Assembly: GCF_030056575.1 (NCBI RefSeq)
Contig: NZ_JASHHX010000001.1
Coordinates: forward strand, 434,001-498,000
DNA from: Rhodoblastus sp. 17X3
Lineage (GTDB): Bacteria > Pseudomonadota > Alphaproteobacteria > Rhizobiales > Beijerinckiaceae
Direction of reading: 5' to 3'
DNA: 64,000 nt
Part shown: piece after piece, positions 42,140-50,129 of the stretch
Layout: each line of letters starts with the position of its first letter
How positions within the stretch are numbered: position 1 is the first letter of the stretch
Program-made: the position numbers and the translations under genes
The notes under the pieces: model-generated
Told to the model about the DNA's origin: nothing
The model's input: the letters and a program-made list of their open reading frames with translations, nothing else
Database searches by the model: none

Positions 42140-43101
42140 GGCTGGAAGTGCGAGAAGACCATGTCCGGCGCCGAGAGATTATGCCGGGAGGCCGAATGGC
42201 GCCCCGCCCAAAGCTCGGTGACGAGCGCGCCGGGGAAGGACAGGACCGGGGATTCCTCCCAGCCCTTGCCGTCCTTGACGCGCCAGGCGATGCGGGCGAC
42301 GTCGGCGTTGCTCTCATTTGAATACATCGAGCGCAGCGCCGCGAAGGGCAGATTGCCGGGGAGGGCGCCGGAATAAGCGACGTCGAGCGCGACATGGTCC
42401 TGATCGACCTGCCGGACCGTCACCGTCGCCGAGCCGCCGCGGACGAAATTCAGCGTAAAGGCCTTTTTGGCGGGATCGAAGGCGATATCCTTGATCGCGA
42501 CGATCGGACGGGGTCCAGCGGGCGAATCCTGAATCTCGAGCGGCCCGATCTGGAACGACGAGCCATAGGCCGTCCAGCGCATGTCGCCGAAGGGCAGGGG
42601 GCGGATGCGCCAATTGCCATCAGACGGATAGAGGACCAGAACCTCCTCGGCGCGCTCGCGAAACAGCATCCAGAGCTGGATGTAATTAAACCCCGGCTCG
42701 ACATGGTCGCCGACCCGGATCGGCACATTCGCCGGACGCCAAAAGTCCGGATCGGTCAGGCCGGTCAGCCACAGCGTCGGCGTTTCGAAAAAGGTCTTGC
42801 GCGGCAGGGCGCCTTCGGCATGCGGAATGTTGCAGGCGGAAAAATCCGGCGCCCAGCGGTCCGTGCTGATCATGCCGATATAGGAGGGATGCGCCGCCTG
42901 GATGGTGAAATGGCGCACCTCCGGCGAGACGAAGTCCAGCTCGACATTGTCGCGCTCGGCGCAGAGCTCGGGCGTCGATTTGTTGACGACCTTCACCGCC
43001 AGCTCGTTGACGAGATCCTTGGCGCCCTCGGCTTGAGCCGGGGCGGTCAGCGCGGGCGCGGCGAGGCAAGACAGGACGCAGGCAAGACGAAAAAGGCGCA
43101 T
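42136..43101 (-). CDS. Secreted hypothetical protein
   Basis: A 321-residue protein with a signal peptide (residues 1-24, MRLFRLACVLSCLAAPALTA then PAQA). The mature domain is beta-rich, with two cysteines (ELCAERDN and FSACNIPH) that may form a disulfide, and repeated aromatic positions (DRWAPDFSACNIPHAEG, LYPSDGNWRIRPLPFGDMRW). I recognise no named domain. It is translationally coupled to the DUF1624 gene, so it probably acts in the periplasm on the same surface-sugar process. Confidence 0.72.
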   Translation of the reverse strand: MRLFRLACVLSCLAAPALTAPAQAEGAKDLVNELAVKVVNKSTPELCAERDNVELDFVSPEVRHFTIQAAHPSYIGMISTDRWAPDFSACNIPHAEGALPRKTFFETPTLWLTGLTDPDFWRPANVPIRVGDHVEPGFNYIQLWMLFRERAEEVLVLYPSDGNWRIRPLPFGDMRWTAYGSSFQIGPLEIQDSPAGPRPIVAIKDIAFDPAKKAFTLNFVRGGSATVTVRQVDQDHVALDVAYSGALPGNLPFAALRSMYSNESNADVARIAWRVKDGKGWEESPVLSFPGALVTELWAGRHSASRHNLSAPDMVFSHFQP

Positions 43102-43273
43102 GGGACCATCCGAAAGAGGCTTTCGGCTTTAATCTGGCCCGGCCTTCAAGGCAAGCGCCGCGGCCCTGAAGGGAAAGCTCTGGCTCAATTCTCGCTTAAA
43201 GCTGGTTCTCGCGGCCCGAAGCGATTATGTAGGAAACGGCGCCAGGGCGTGCGAACAGGGGCTTTCCTCGCAA

Positions 43274-44377
43274 ATGACGGATGTTTCGGGTCTTTTTTCT
43301 TCGCCTGCGGTCTCCGGCGCGGTCAGCGTGGAGCGCGCGGTGGCGGAATTGCGGGCCGGTCGTCCCGTGGCCCTGCTCGAAGGCTCCGTCCGCATATTGG
43401 TTTTCCCGGCCGAAAATCTCGATTCCGTTAGCGCCGCCGCGCTCGAACAGCTGGCGCGCGGCCGCGCCAATCTGATCCTTTCCGCGCAAAGGCTGCGCCG
43501 GCTCGGCGTCGAGCGCACGGCGCCCGGCCTCGTCGCCATGCCGAAGATCGACGTCGAGCGGGTCGGCGCGCTGCTGGCCGACGAAACCGCCTCTATCGAC
43601 GCGCCTGTCGCCGCGCCCGGCGCCGCCGACGAGGCCGCGCTCGATCTCCTGCGGCTCGCGACGCTGCTGCCCGGCGCAATCGTCGCCCCCTTGGCGGATC
43701 CGATGCCGCAATTGCAGGAGATCAACGGCTGCGACGTGCGCTCCTTCCGCGCCAAAAAGGTGCTGTCGCTTCATTTGATCGGCCGGGCGCCGCTGCCGCT
43801 CGAAGGCGCGCCCAATTCGGAAATCGCGGTTTTTCGCGGCGGCGAGGGCCTGCGCGATCAGGCGGCTGTGATCGTCGGCAAGCCCGATCTGTCGGGCCCG
43901 GTCCATGTCCGGCTGCATTCCGCCTGCCTCACCGGCGACCTGTTCGGCTCGCTCAAATGCGATTGTGGCGACCAGTTGCGCCATACCGCGCGCTTCATGG
44001 CGGAGAATGGCGGCGGCGTGATCCTCTATCTCGACCAGGAAGGGCGCGGCAACGGCCTCGCCAACAAGGTGCGGGCCTATTCGCTTCAGGCGCAGGGCTA
44101 CGACACCTACGATGCCGACGAAATCCTGGGGTTTGGCCTCGATCAGCGCCGCTTCGGCTACGCTGCGCGCATGCTCGACCTGCTCGGCGTGACGCGCGTG
44201 CGGCTCATGACCAATAATCCGGCCAAGATCGAAGCCCTGCGCGCGGCGGGGCTGGACGTGACGGACCAGCGCATCCAGGGCCGGCCGACGCCGCAGAACA
44301 TCCATTACCTCGCAACAAAGCGCGACAGAGCGGGCCATTATCTCGATGTCGATCTCCCCCCCGCCGGCGGCGGCTGA
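43274..44377 (+). CDS. ribA: GTP cyclohydrolase II with degenerate DHBP-synthase-like N-terminus
   Basis: A 367-residue protein. The C-terminal domain (about 160-360) is GTP cyclohydrolase II, the first step of riboflavin synthesis. Zinc ligands C218, C229 and C231 sit in HSACLTGDLFGSLKCDCGDQ; DQEGRGNGL and LMTNNPAK are also intact. The N-terminal part (about 16-150) resembles DHBP synthase (VERAVAELRAGRPVALLEGS) but lacks the acidic REN-EGD metal site, so it is probably inactive. Hence ribA, not ribBA. Its last 32 bp overlap the next gene. Confidence 0.88.
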   Translation: MTDVSGLFSSPAVSGAVSVERAVAELRAGRPVALLEGSVRILVFPAENLDSVSAAALEQLARGRANLILSAQRLRRLGVERTAPGLVAMPKIDVERVGALLADETASIDAPVAAPGAADEAALDLLRLATLLPGAIVAPLADPMPQLQEINGCDVRSFRAKKVLSLHLIGRAPLPLEGAPNSEIAVFRGGEGLRDQAAVIVGKPDLSGPVHVRLHSACLTGDLFGSLKCDCGDQLRHTARFMAENGGGVILYLDQEGRGNGLANKVRAYSLQAQGYDTYDADEILGFGLDQRRFGYAARMLDLLGVTRVRLMTNNPAKIEALRAAGLDVTDQRIQGRPTPQNIHYLATKRDRAGHYLDVDLPPAGGG

Positions 44378-46739
44378 ATCCCGCTGGGTCTTTCGTTTCG
44401 CGCTCGTCCTGTTCCTGCTCGCCAGCCTGTATCTGGCCTGGCCGTGGCTGTCGGGACAGGTGACGATTCCGTGGGATTCCAAGGCGCATTTCCAGCCGCA
44501 GCTCTCCTTCCTCGCCCATGCGCTGCATAGCGGCCAGTCGCCGTTCTGGACGCCCAATGTCTTCGCGGGCATGCCGCAGGTCGCCGATCCGCAATCGCTG
44601 ATCTTCTCCCCGCCCTATCTGCTGCTGGCGGCGCTCGATCCGGCGCCGGGCTTTCAGGAGGCCGATGCGGTCGCCTTCGCCATGCTCACGCTGGGCGGGA
44701 TCGGCTGGATGCTCTACTTCCGCGATCGCGGCTGGCGCGCCGCGGGCGGCCTCGTGGCGGCGCTGGCTTTCGCCTTTGGCGGCTCGGCGGCCTGGCGCAT
44801 CCAGCACACCGGCCAGATTCTCAGCCTGTCCTGGTTTCCGCTCGCTTTCTGGGCGCTCAATCGCGCGCTCGATCGCGGATCTTTCCTGTGGGGCGCGCTG
44901 GCCGGGCTGTTCGCCGCCTTCATGGTGCTGGGCCGCGACCAGATCGCCTGGCTTCTCGTCCTGACGCTCACGTTCTTTGTCATCTGGCGCCTGTTCTCGC
45001 CGCCGGAAGGCGACAGCCGCGGCTTTTTTTCGCGACTCGGGCGGATGTTCAAGCCGCTGCTCGGCGGCATGGTCGTCGGGCTTGCCGTGGCGGGGCCGCC
45101 GCTGCTGTGGACAATTGCGCTTGCGCAGCAGTCCAACCGCGCCGAAATCACGCTGGAAGGCGCGATGCGCGGTTCGCTTCATCCTGGTTCGCTGCTCACG
45201 GCGCTGGTCGCCAATCTCTATGACGTGCACGGGCCGCAATCGGCCTTCTGGGGGCCGCCGTCGCCGGGCTGGGGCGAGACTGGCCTCTATATCGCGCGCA
45301 ACATGGGCGAGATCTATTTCGGCGCGCTGCCCTTTCTCGCCCTCGTCGCGCTGGGCTTCGGGCGGCTGTGGGCCTTCGAGCGGCCGATGCGGTTTTTCTC
45401 GGCGGCGATTTTGGTTCTGGCGGTCTATGCCTTCGGCAAATATACCCCGGTCTTCGCCGCGCTGTTCGATGTGCCCGGCGCCAATCTGTTCCGGCGGCCG
45501 GCCGACGCCACTTTTCCGCTCTGCGTTTTCGCCGGCGTGGTCGGCGGCTATTGCGTCGCGCGCTTCATCGACGCGCCGCCCGACAAAAGGGCGCGCAACA
45601 TCGGCTTGGCGCTGGTCGGCGCACTTTACGCGGTCGCCGTGGGCGTCGCCCTCGCCAAGGGGCGTCTCGGCGGCGCCTGGCCCGCTTTGGCTTTTTCGCT
45701 GTTCTGCGCGGCTCTGTCCCTCGCCGCCCTGCTGGCCGCGCGACGCTGGCGCGAGTCGCCGGCGCTGGGCGTCCTTTTGATCGGCGCCGTGCTGACCTTC
45801 GACCTGTCGCTAAATAACGCGCCTAACCAATCCACCGCCCTGCCGCCGCAAACCTATGACGTTTTGCGCGAGAGCACGCAGAACGAGACCATCGCCTTCC
45901 TGAAGCAGAAGCTGGCTGAAAACGCCGCGCCCGACCGCCGCGACCGCGTGGAGTTGGCGGGGATCGACTTCCATTGGCCAAACGCCGGGCTGACCCATGG
46001 CTTCGACATGGACCTCGGCTACAACCCGATCCGGCTGACCACTTTCGTGGACGTCACCCGCGCCAACGACCATGTCGCCCTTCCCGAACAGCGGGTCTTC
46101 TCGCCGGCCTTCCCGTCTTATAAATCGCCGATGGCCAATCTGTTCGGCCTGCGCTGGATCGCGACGGGCGTGCCCATCGAGCAGATCGACCCCAGCCTGA
46201 AGCCGGGCGACCTGCCTTTGGTCCGGCAGACCGCGGACGCCTATCTTTACGAGAACGCCAACGCCTTGCCGCGCGTGCTCGCGCCGGGCCGCGCCATCGC
46301 GGCGGATTTCGCCGCGATTGAAGCGGGGGGCGGCATGCCGGATATCGATTACCGGCGTTTCGTCCTGCTCGACCAGGCCGATTGCGCGGCAAGGCCCGAG
46401 CTGGGCTGCGCGCCGGACGTCGCGGCGGCTTCCGGCGGCGGCGCAGAGGCGGGCTCGGCGAAGATCCTGCGCTATGACAACACGCTGGTCGATGTGGAGG
46501 CGGTCGCGCCGGCGCAGGGCGGTTTCCTCGTCCTCAATGACGTCTGGCAGGATTGGCAGGCGGCCTATGTCGATGGCCGCCGCGCGCCGATTCTGCGGGC
46601 CAATCTGATGTTCCGCGCCGTGCGTCTCGGCCCCGGGCCGCATCGCGTGCGCTTCCGCTTCGAGCCGTTCCGGGGCTTCGCGCAATTCCTGCCGAAGGGC
46701 TGGAGCTTGCCGGGCTTGCGCAATCCCGGCCAAAGCTGA
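44346..46739 (+). CDS. YfhO-like multi-pass membrane protein
   Basis: A 797-residue membrane protein with about 10-12 helices in residues 15-500 and a periplasmic C-terminal domain. It shows YfhO/GT-C-like features: WDSKAHFQPQLSFLAHALHS and PQSLIFSPPYLLL near the N-terminus. The closing block is GGFLVLNDVWQDWQAAYVDG, then APILRANLMFRAVRLGPGPH. YfhO-type proteins are tied to glycosylation of lipid-linked or surface polymers. It starts 32 bp inside the end of ribA. Confidence 0.78.
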   Translation: MSISPPPAAAESRWVFRFALVLFLLASLYLAWPWLSGQVTIPWDSKAHFQPQLSFLAHALHSGQSPFWTPNVFAGMPQVADPQSLIFSPPYLLLAALDPAPGFQEADAVAFAMLTLGGIGWMLYFRDRGWRAAGGLVAALAFAFGGSAAWRIQHTGQILSLSWFPLAFWALNRALDRGSFLWGALAGLFAAFMVLGRDQIAWLLVLTLTFFVIWRLFSPPEGDSRGFFSRLGRMFKPLLGGMVVGLAVAGPPLLWTIALAQQSNRAEITLEGAMRGSLHPGSLLTALVANLYDVHGPQSAFWGPPSPGWGETGLYIARNMGEIYFGALPFLALVALGFGRLWAFERPMRFFSAAILVLAVYAFGKYTPVFAALFDVPGANLFRRPADATFPLCVFAGVVGGYCVARFIDAPPDKRARNIGLALVGALYAVAVGVALAKGRLGGAWPALAFSLFCAALSLAALLAARRWRESPALGVLLIGAVLTFDLSLNNAPNQSTALPPQTYDVLRESTQNETIAFLKQKLAENAAPDRRDRVELAGIDFHWPNAGLTHGFDMDLGYNPIRLTTFVDVTRANDHVALPEQRVFSPAFPSYKSPMANLFGLRWIATGVPIEQIDPSLKPGDLPLVRQTADAYLYENANALPRVLAPGRAIAADFAAIEAGGGMPDIDYRRFVLLDQADCAARPELGCAPDVAAASGGGAEAGSAKILRYDNTLVDVEAVAPAQGGFLVLNDVWQDWQAAYVDGRRAPILRANLMFRAVRLGPGPHRVRFRFEPFRGFAQFLPKGWSLPGLRNPGQS

Positions 46740-46870
46740 CGCCTCTCCCGACAAGCGTGTCGGACAGCAATGGTCGCCAAGGCGACGCGCGCTGTCGCCT
46801 TCTTTTCCTGTTTGATTGGGCCGGAACAAATTGTCTCGCCTTGGCGGCTGAAAAAGCGTTGCCGGTTGCA

Positions 46871-46884
46871 GGCATGGGTCTTGC
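46871..46884 (+). promoter_or_regulatory. Possible sigma-54 promoter upstream of the FeSII ferredoxin gene
   Basis: GGCATGGGTCTTGC places the invariant GG and GC of a -24/-12 promoter exactly 10 bp apart, with a perfect TTGCT at -12 and two deviations at -24 (AGGCAT for TGGCAC). Transcription would begin near 46896, 47 bp before the ATG. I found no TGT-N10-ACA NifA site between 46740 and 46870 by eye. Confidence 0.4.
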
Positions 46885-46942
46885 TGTCGCGTCGGCGGGA
46901 GCAAACGCGGTTTCACGAACCGCCCCCTCTGGAGGACGATCC

Positions 46943-47344
46943 ATGGCCAATGTGACCTTTTCCTCTCCGTCCATTACCCGCGACGTGACCGTCTATGCGG
47001 TGGCCGGCGATCGCGGCACGCTGCTGGCGCTCGCCAAGGACAACAAGATTCCGATTCCGTTCGACTGCCAGGACGGCGAATGCGGCTCCTGCCTCGTCGA
47101 AGTCACCGTGCTGAGCAAGGCGACCCACGCCATTTCCCTCACCGAAAAAGAGAAGGAAATGCTCAAGCAGCTCGGCAAGATCTCCAAGGCCGAAGTGAAA
47201 GAGGCCGAGGTCAACGACCTGCCGCCGCATTTCCGCCTGGCCTGCCAGTACATCATCCGCGACGAGGACATTCTGGTGAAGTTCGCCGGCGACGAGACTT
47301 TGCCTGTTCAGCAGCGCAAGTCGGGCGCCAGGACCATCGGATAA
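46943..47344 (+). CDS. FeSII (Shethna protein II)-like [2Fe-2S] ferredoxin
   Basis: A 133-residue plant-type [2Fe-2S] ferredoxin matching Azotobacter FeSII over its length: FSSP near the start, VAGDRGTLLALAKDNKIPIP, the cluster loop C42-QDGE-C47-GS-C50, and the fourth ligand C101 in LPPHFRLACQYI. Between cluster loop and C101 it has the lysine-rich helical insertion (about 66-92) that distinguishes FeSII. In Azotobacter this protein binds nitrogenase under oxygen stress and holds it in an inactive protected complex. GGAGG seven bases upstream fixes the start. No nif genes are in the window. Confidence 0.85.
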   Translation: MANVTFSSPSITRDVTVYAVAGDRGTLLALAKDNKIPIPFDCQDGECGSCLVEVTVLSKATHAISLTEKEKEMLKQLGKISKAEVKEAEVNDLPPHFRLACQYIIRDEDILVKFAGDETLPVQQRKSGARTIG

Positions 47345-47692
47345 TTCAAGGTCCGGGCGACCGGGCTGACGAGCCAGACATCGGACAGACGCTTCGGCCA
47401 AACACTTCGGCCAAAAAGACCGATGTCAGTCTGGGGAGGACGCGGGGGCGTGGCGATCACGCCCCCGTTGGTTTTTCCGGAGCGGCCGCAGGCGCCGGGG
47501 CGCAAGGGCTGGCGGAAACGACGACTTGCCGAACCGGGTCAGGCGCCGTAAATGACCGCGAGCGTCCGCGTGCCGGGCGCCGCAGGTAGCCGGTCCGCCG
47601 CCCGTTCGCTCGTGTTTCCGCGTCTGCATCGCGGAAATCCGGGGCGAATCCGGCCTCCGGCCACATGCAATTCCGCTCGGGCAGCGTCAGCG
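47345..47692. other. Spacer between the ferredoxin and LPG-synthase-like genes
   Basis: A 348-bp spacer. Near its start CTTCGGCCAAA occurs twice (about 47392-47402 and 47405-47415). An intrinsic terminator lies at 47443-47476. The remainder (47480-47692) is GC-rich with an open frame continuous with the downstream gene but no protein-like character; no other feature is seen. Confidence 0.4.
47443..47476 (+). terminator. Terminator of the FeSII-like ferredoxin gene
   Basis: A perfect 9-bp stem CGGGGGCGT (47443-47451) and ACGCCCCCG (47459-47467), 7-base loop, followed by TTGGTTTTT. Confidence 0.92.
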
Positions 47693-48787
47693 ATGGAACG
47701 GATGGGGAGCGAATACGAGCGTGACGAGGAGGCGCCGGAGACGGCGTCGGGCCTTTCCTCCTCATCGGAGAGACGAAGCGAGCGCGCCGCGCTCGCCGCC
47801 GCCGCCGAGAAGCGCCGCAGGTTGGCCGCCCGCATCGGCGCCGCCGCGAGCCTGATCCTTGTCCTCGTCGCGGCTTTCGTCCTGTCCCGCACTCTGGCCA
47901 ATCTCGACATGGCCGAATTGCGCGCCGCCTTCGCCGCGACTTCGGCGACCCAGATCGCGCTCGGCCTGTTTTTCACAGCCTGCTCCTTCCTGATGCTGAC
48001 GGGCTATGACGCCATCGCCCTGCGCCAGCTGAAATTGAGCGTGCCCTATCGCACCACGGCGCTGGCCTCCTTCACCTCCTACGCCGTCTCGTTCATGCTC
48101 GGCTTCCCGATCTTCACGGGCGGCACGGTGCGCTACTGGATCTATTCCCGGGCGGGCGTGCGTCCGGGCAAGATCGCCAGCCTCACGGTCGTTGCGGGCG
48201 TGACCTTCTGGCTCGGCATGGCGGTGGTCATCGCCCTCGGGCTCCTGGTCAAGGCCGGGCCGATTTCGGAAATCGACCGCCTCGCGGTCAATCTCAACCG
48301 CCTCATCGGCTTTGGGATGCTCGCCGCCATCGGCTTCTACCTCTACTGGGTCTCCGCCCGTCCGCGTCGCGCCCGCTGGCAGGGGCTTTCGCTCGAACTG
48401 CCGGGGCTGGGCCTGTCGCTGGGACAAATCGCCCTCGGCGTGATGGATCTATGCAGCGCCGCGGCGGTCCTCTATGTGCTGCTGCCGAGCCATGAAGGCG
48501 TGGATTTCTTCACTTTCGCCGCGATCTATGTCTTCGCCTGCCTGCTGGGCATTGTCAGCCACGCGCCGGGCGGCATCGGCGTTTTCGAGGCGACCATGCT
48601 CAAGGTGCTGCCGTCGCCGTCGCAGGAGGCGCTGCTCGCCTCGCTCTTGATGTTCCGCATTCTTTATTATGTCATCCCTTTCGTGTTGGCTCTTGCGCTC
48701 CTCGGCGCGAATGAAGGCGGGCGCCGCTGGGACGCTCTGCGCGACGCCATGAATCGCGCGCAAAGCGACGGGGAAAACGGCGCCTGA
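47693..48787 (+). CDS. Lysylphosphatidylglycerol synthase-type transmembrane protein (UPF0104)
   Basis: A 364-residue membrane protein with about eight helices from residue 50 onward, corresponding to the flippase-like half of MprF (UPF0104/YbhN type) without the aminoacyl-transferase domain. Family blocks: SYAVSFMLGFPIFTGGTVRY, YSRAGVRPGKIA and GIVSHAPGGIGVFEATML. It is predicted to move or export a lipid. Arginine- and serine-rich residues 1-45 precede the first helix; ATG 47702 is an alternative start. phoR begins 17 bp downstream, so it may share a transcript with the pho genes. Confidence 0.85.
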   Translation: MERMGSEYERDEEAPETASGLSSSSERRSERAALAAAAEKRRRLAARIGAAASLILVLVAAFVLSRTLANLDMAELRAAFAATSATQIALGLFFTACSFLMLTGYDAIALRQLKLSVPYRTTALASFTSYAVSFMLGFPIFTGGTVRYWIYSRAGVRPGKIASLTVVAGVTFWLGMAVVIALGLLVKAGPISEIDRLAVNLNRLIGFGMLAAIGFYLYWVSARPRRARWQGLSLELPGLGLSLGQIALGVMDLCSAAAVLYVLLPSHEGVDFFTFAAIYVFACLLGIVSHAPGGIGVFEATMLKVLPSPSQEALLASLLMFRILYYVIPFVLALALLGANEGGRRWDALRDAMNRAQSDGENGA

Positions 48788-48804
48788 TTCAAAAATAGGC
48801 CCTC

Positions 48805-49854
48805 ATGAACGAAATAGTCGATCCTGTCGGGGGTCTTGTCGCCAGTCTGATCGAGGCCATGCCCGAACCGGTGCTGGTCGTGGACGAATCGGTTCGTCTC
48901 GTGGCGGCCAATGGTCCCGCGCGCGGCCTGTTCCCGCATCTGCGTCTCGGCGCGCCGCTCGCCTCGACCCTGCGCGCGGTCGATCTGCACGACGCCATCG
49001 CCCGGGTGATGGCGTCCGGTCTCGCTGAAGACGTGTCCTGGCTCGATCGCGTCCCGGTCGAGCGCCTGTTCCAGGTTCATGTCGCAGGGTTTCAGTCGAT
49101 CGACTCGGGTTTCGTCGCCCTCAATCTGCATGACGCGACTGAAACGCGGCGTCTCGAAAAGATGCGGGTCGATTTCGTCGCCAACGCCAGCCACGAATTG
49201 CGCACGCCGCTCGCCTCGGTGCTTGGCTTCATCGAGACCTTGCAGGGACCCGCCCGCGCCGACCCCGTGGCGCGCGATCGCTTCCTCGGCATCATGCTGG
49301 AGCAGGCGCGCCGCATGGCCCGACTGGTGGACGATCTGCTCTCCCTGTCGCGGATCGAGCAGAGTCTGCATCTCCAGCCGCGCGCGGCTGTCGATCTGGC
49401 GCCGCTGGCCCAGCAGGTGCTCGACGCCCTCGCGCCTATGGCGCGCGAGAACCGCGTCCATCTGGAGCTGTCCGCGACCCGGACCGTGGTCCGCGGGGAT
49501 CGCGACGAATTGCTGCGGGTGGCCGAGAACCTGATCGAGAACGCGATCAAATATAGCGCGCCGGAGCCGGAGGAGGCCGAACGCGCCGTCCGGGTCGAGA
49601 TCGGAACCCGCGACGGCTTCGGCTTCATGGCCGTGCGCGACGAGGGGCCGGGCATCGCGCCGCAGAACATCCCGCGCCTGACCGAGCGCTTCTACCGCGT
49701 CGATGTCGGCCAGAGCCGCGCCAAGGGCGGCACCGGCCTGGGGCTGGCGCTGGTCAAGCATATTCTCGCCCGCCATCGTGGCCGGCTGGGCATTGAATCC
49801 ACGCTGGGACGCGGCGCGACCTTCACCGCCTTCGCGCCGCTCCACGAGAAGTGA
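48805..49854 (+). CDS. phoR: Phosphate regulon sensor histidine kinase
   Basis: A 349-residue histidine kinase. An N-terminal PAS-like region (about 8-110, AMPEPVLVVDESVRLVAANG) precedes the H-box FVANASHELRTPLASV with H130. Then come N-box NLIENAIKYS, G1 DEGPGIAP, F-box ERFYRVD and G2 GGTGLGLALV. It phosphorylates PhoB when phosphate is scarce. Unlike E. coli PhoR, no transmembrane helix is visible before the PAS region, so it looks cytoplasmic and must sense through PstSCAB/PhoU contacts. It lies 275 bp upstream of pstS. Confidence 0.9.
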   Translation: MNEIVDPVGGLVASLIEAMPEPVLVVDESVRLVAANGPARGLFPHLRLGAPLASTLRAVDLHDAIARVMASGLAEDVSWLDRVPVERLFQVHVAGFQSIDSGFVALNLHDATETRRLEKMRVDFVANASHELRTPLASVLGFIETLQGPARADPVARDRFLGIMLEQARRMARLVDDLLSLSRIEQSLHLQPRAAVDLAPLAQQVLDALAPMARENRVHLELSATRTVVRGDRDELLRVAENLIENAIKYSAPEPEEAERAVRVEIGTRDGFGFMAVRDEGPGIAPQNIPRLTERFYRVDVGQSRAKGGTGLGLALVKHILARHRGRLGIESTLGRGATFTAFAPLHEK

Positions 49855-50129
49855 ATCGGGGCGGCGATTTCGCGTCCCAGTCTCGAGCCCAATTTCGCGT
49901 CCAGAACAGACCGGATTGAGCAGTTGCAAAAAATCTCGTTTGCGCCGCACGCGTTGAATCTCCGCGATCTTGCGCGCCGAGGTTCAGTTATGAACGGATG
50001 CCGCCCGCAAGCGGCTCGGGCGTTGTCATGGAAGTGTCATCCAGCCGTCGTAAAGCTTCCCCGCGCTCAAGCGCAATCCGCGAGCAGCTCCCTTGCTCGC
50101 GCCCGTTTCAACCTCTCGAGAGGTCTGGC
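49855..50129 (+). promoter_or_regulatory. pstS promoter region
   Basis: A 275-bp spacer after phoR carrying the Pho box (50023-50040) and a GAGAGG ribosome site (50118-50123). No coding sequence is evident. Confidence 0.6.
50023..50040 (+). promoter_or_regulatory. Pho box (PhoB binding site)
   Basis: TTGTCAT-GGAA-GTGTCAT: two 7-base direct repeats separated by 4 bp, matching the consensus CTGTCAT-N4-CTGTCAT at 12 of 14 repeat positions. It lies 90 bp before the pstS ATG, the expected place for PhoB to recruit RNA polymerase. Confidence 0.85.

Noticed and set aside
46740-46870. Search for a NifA upstream activator site (TGT-N10-ACA) before the FeSII-like gene
   Set aside because: No TGT/ACA pair with a 10-base gap was found; the nearest pair (TGT near 46810 and ACA near 46827) has a 14-base gap.
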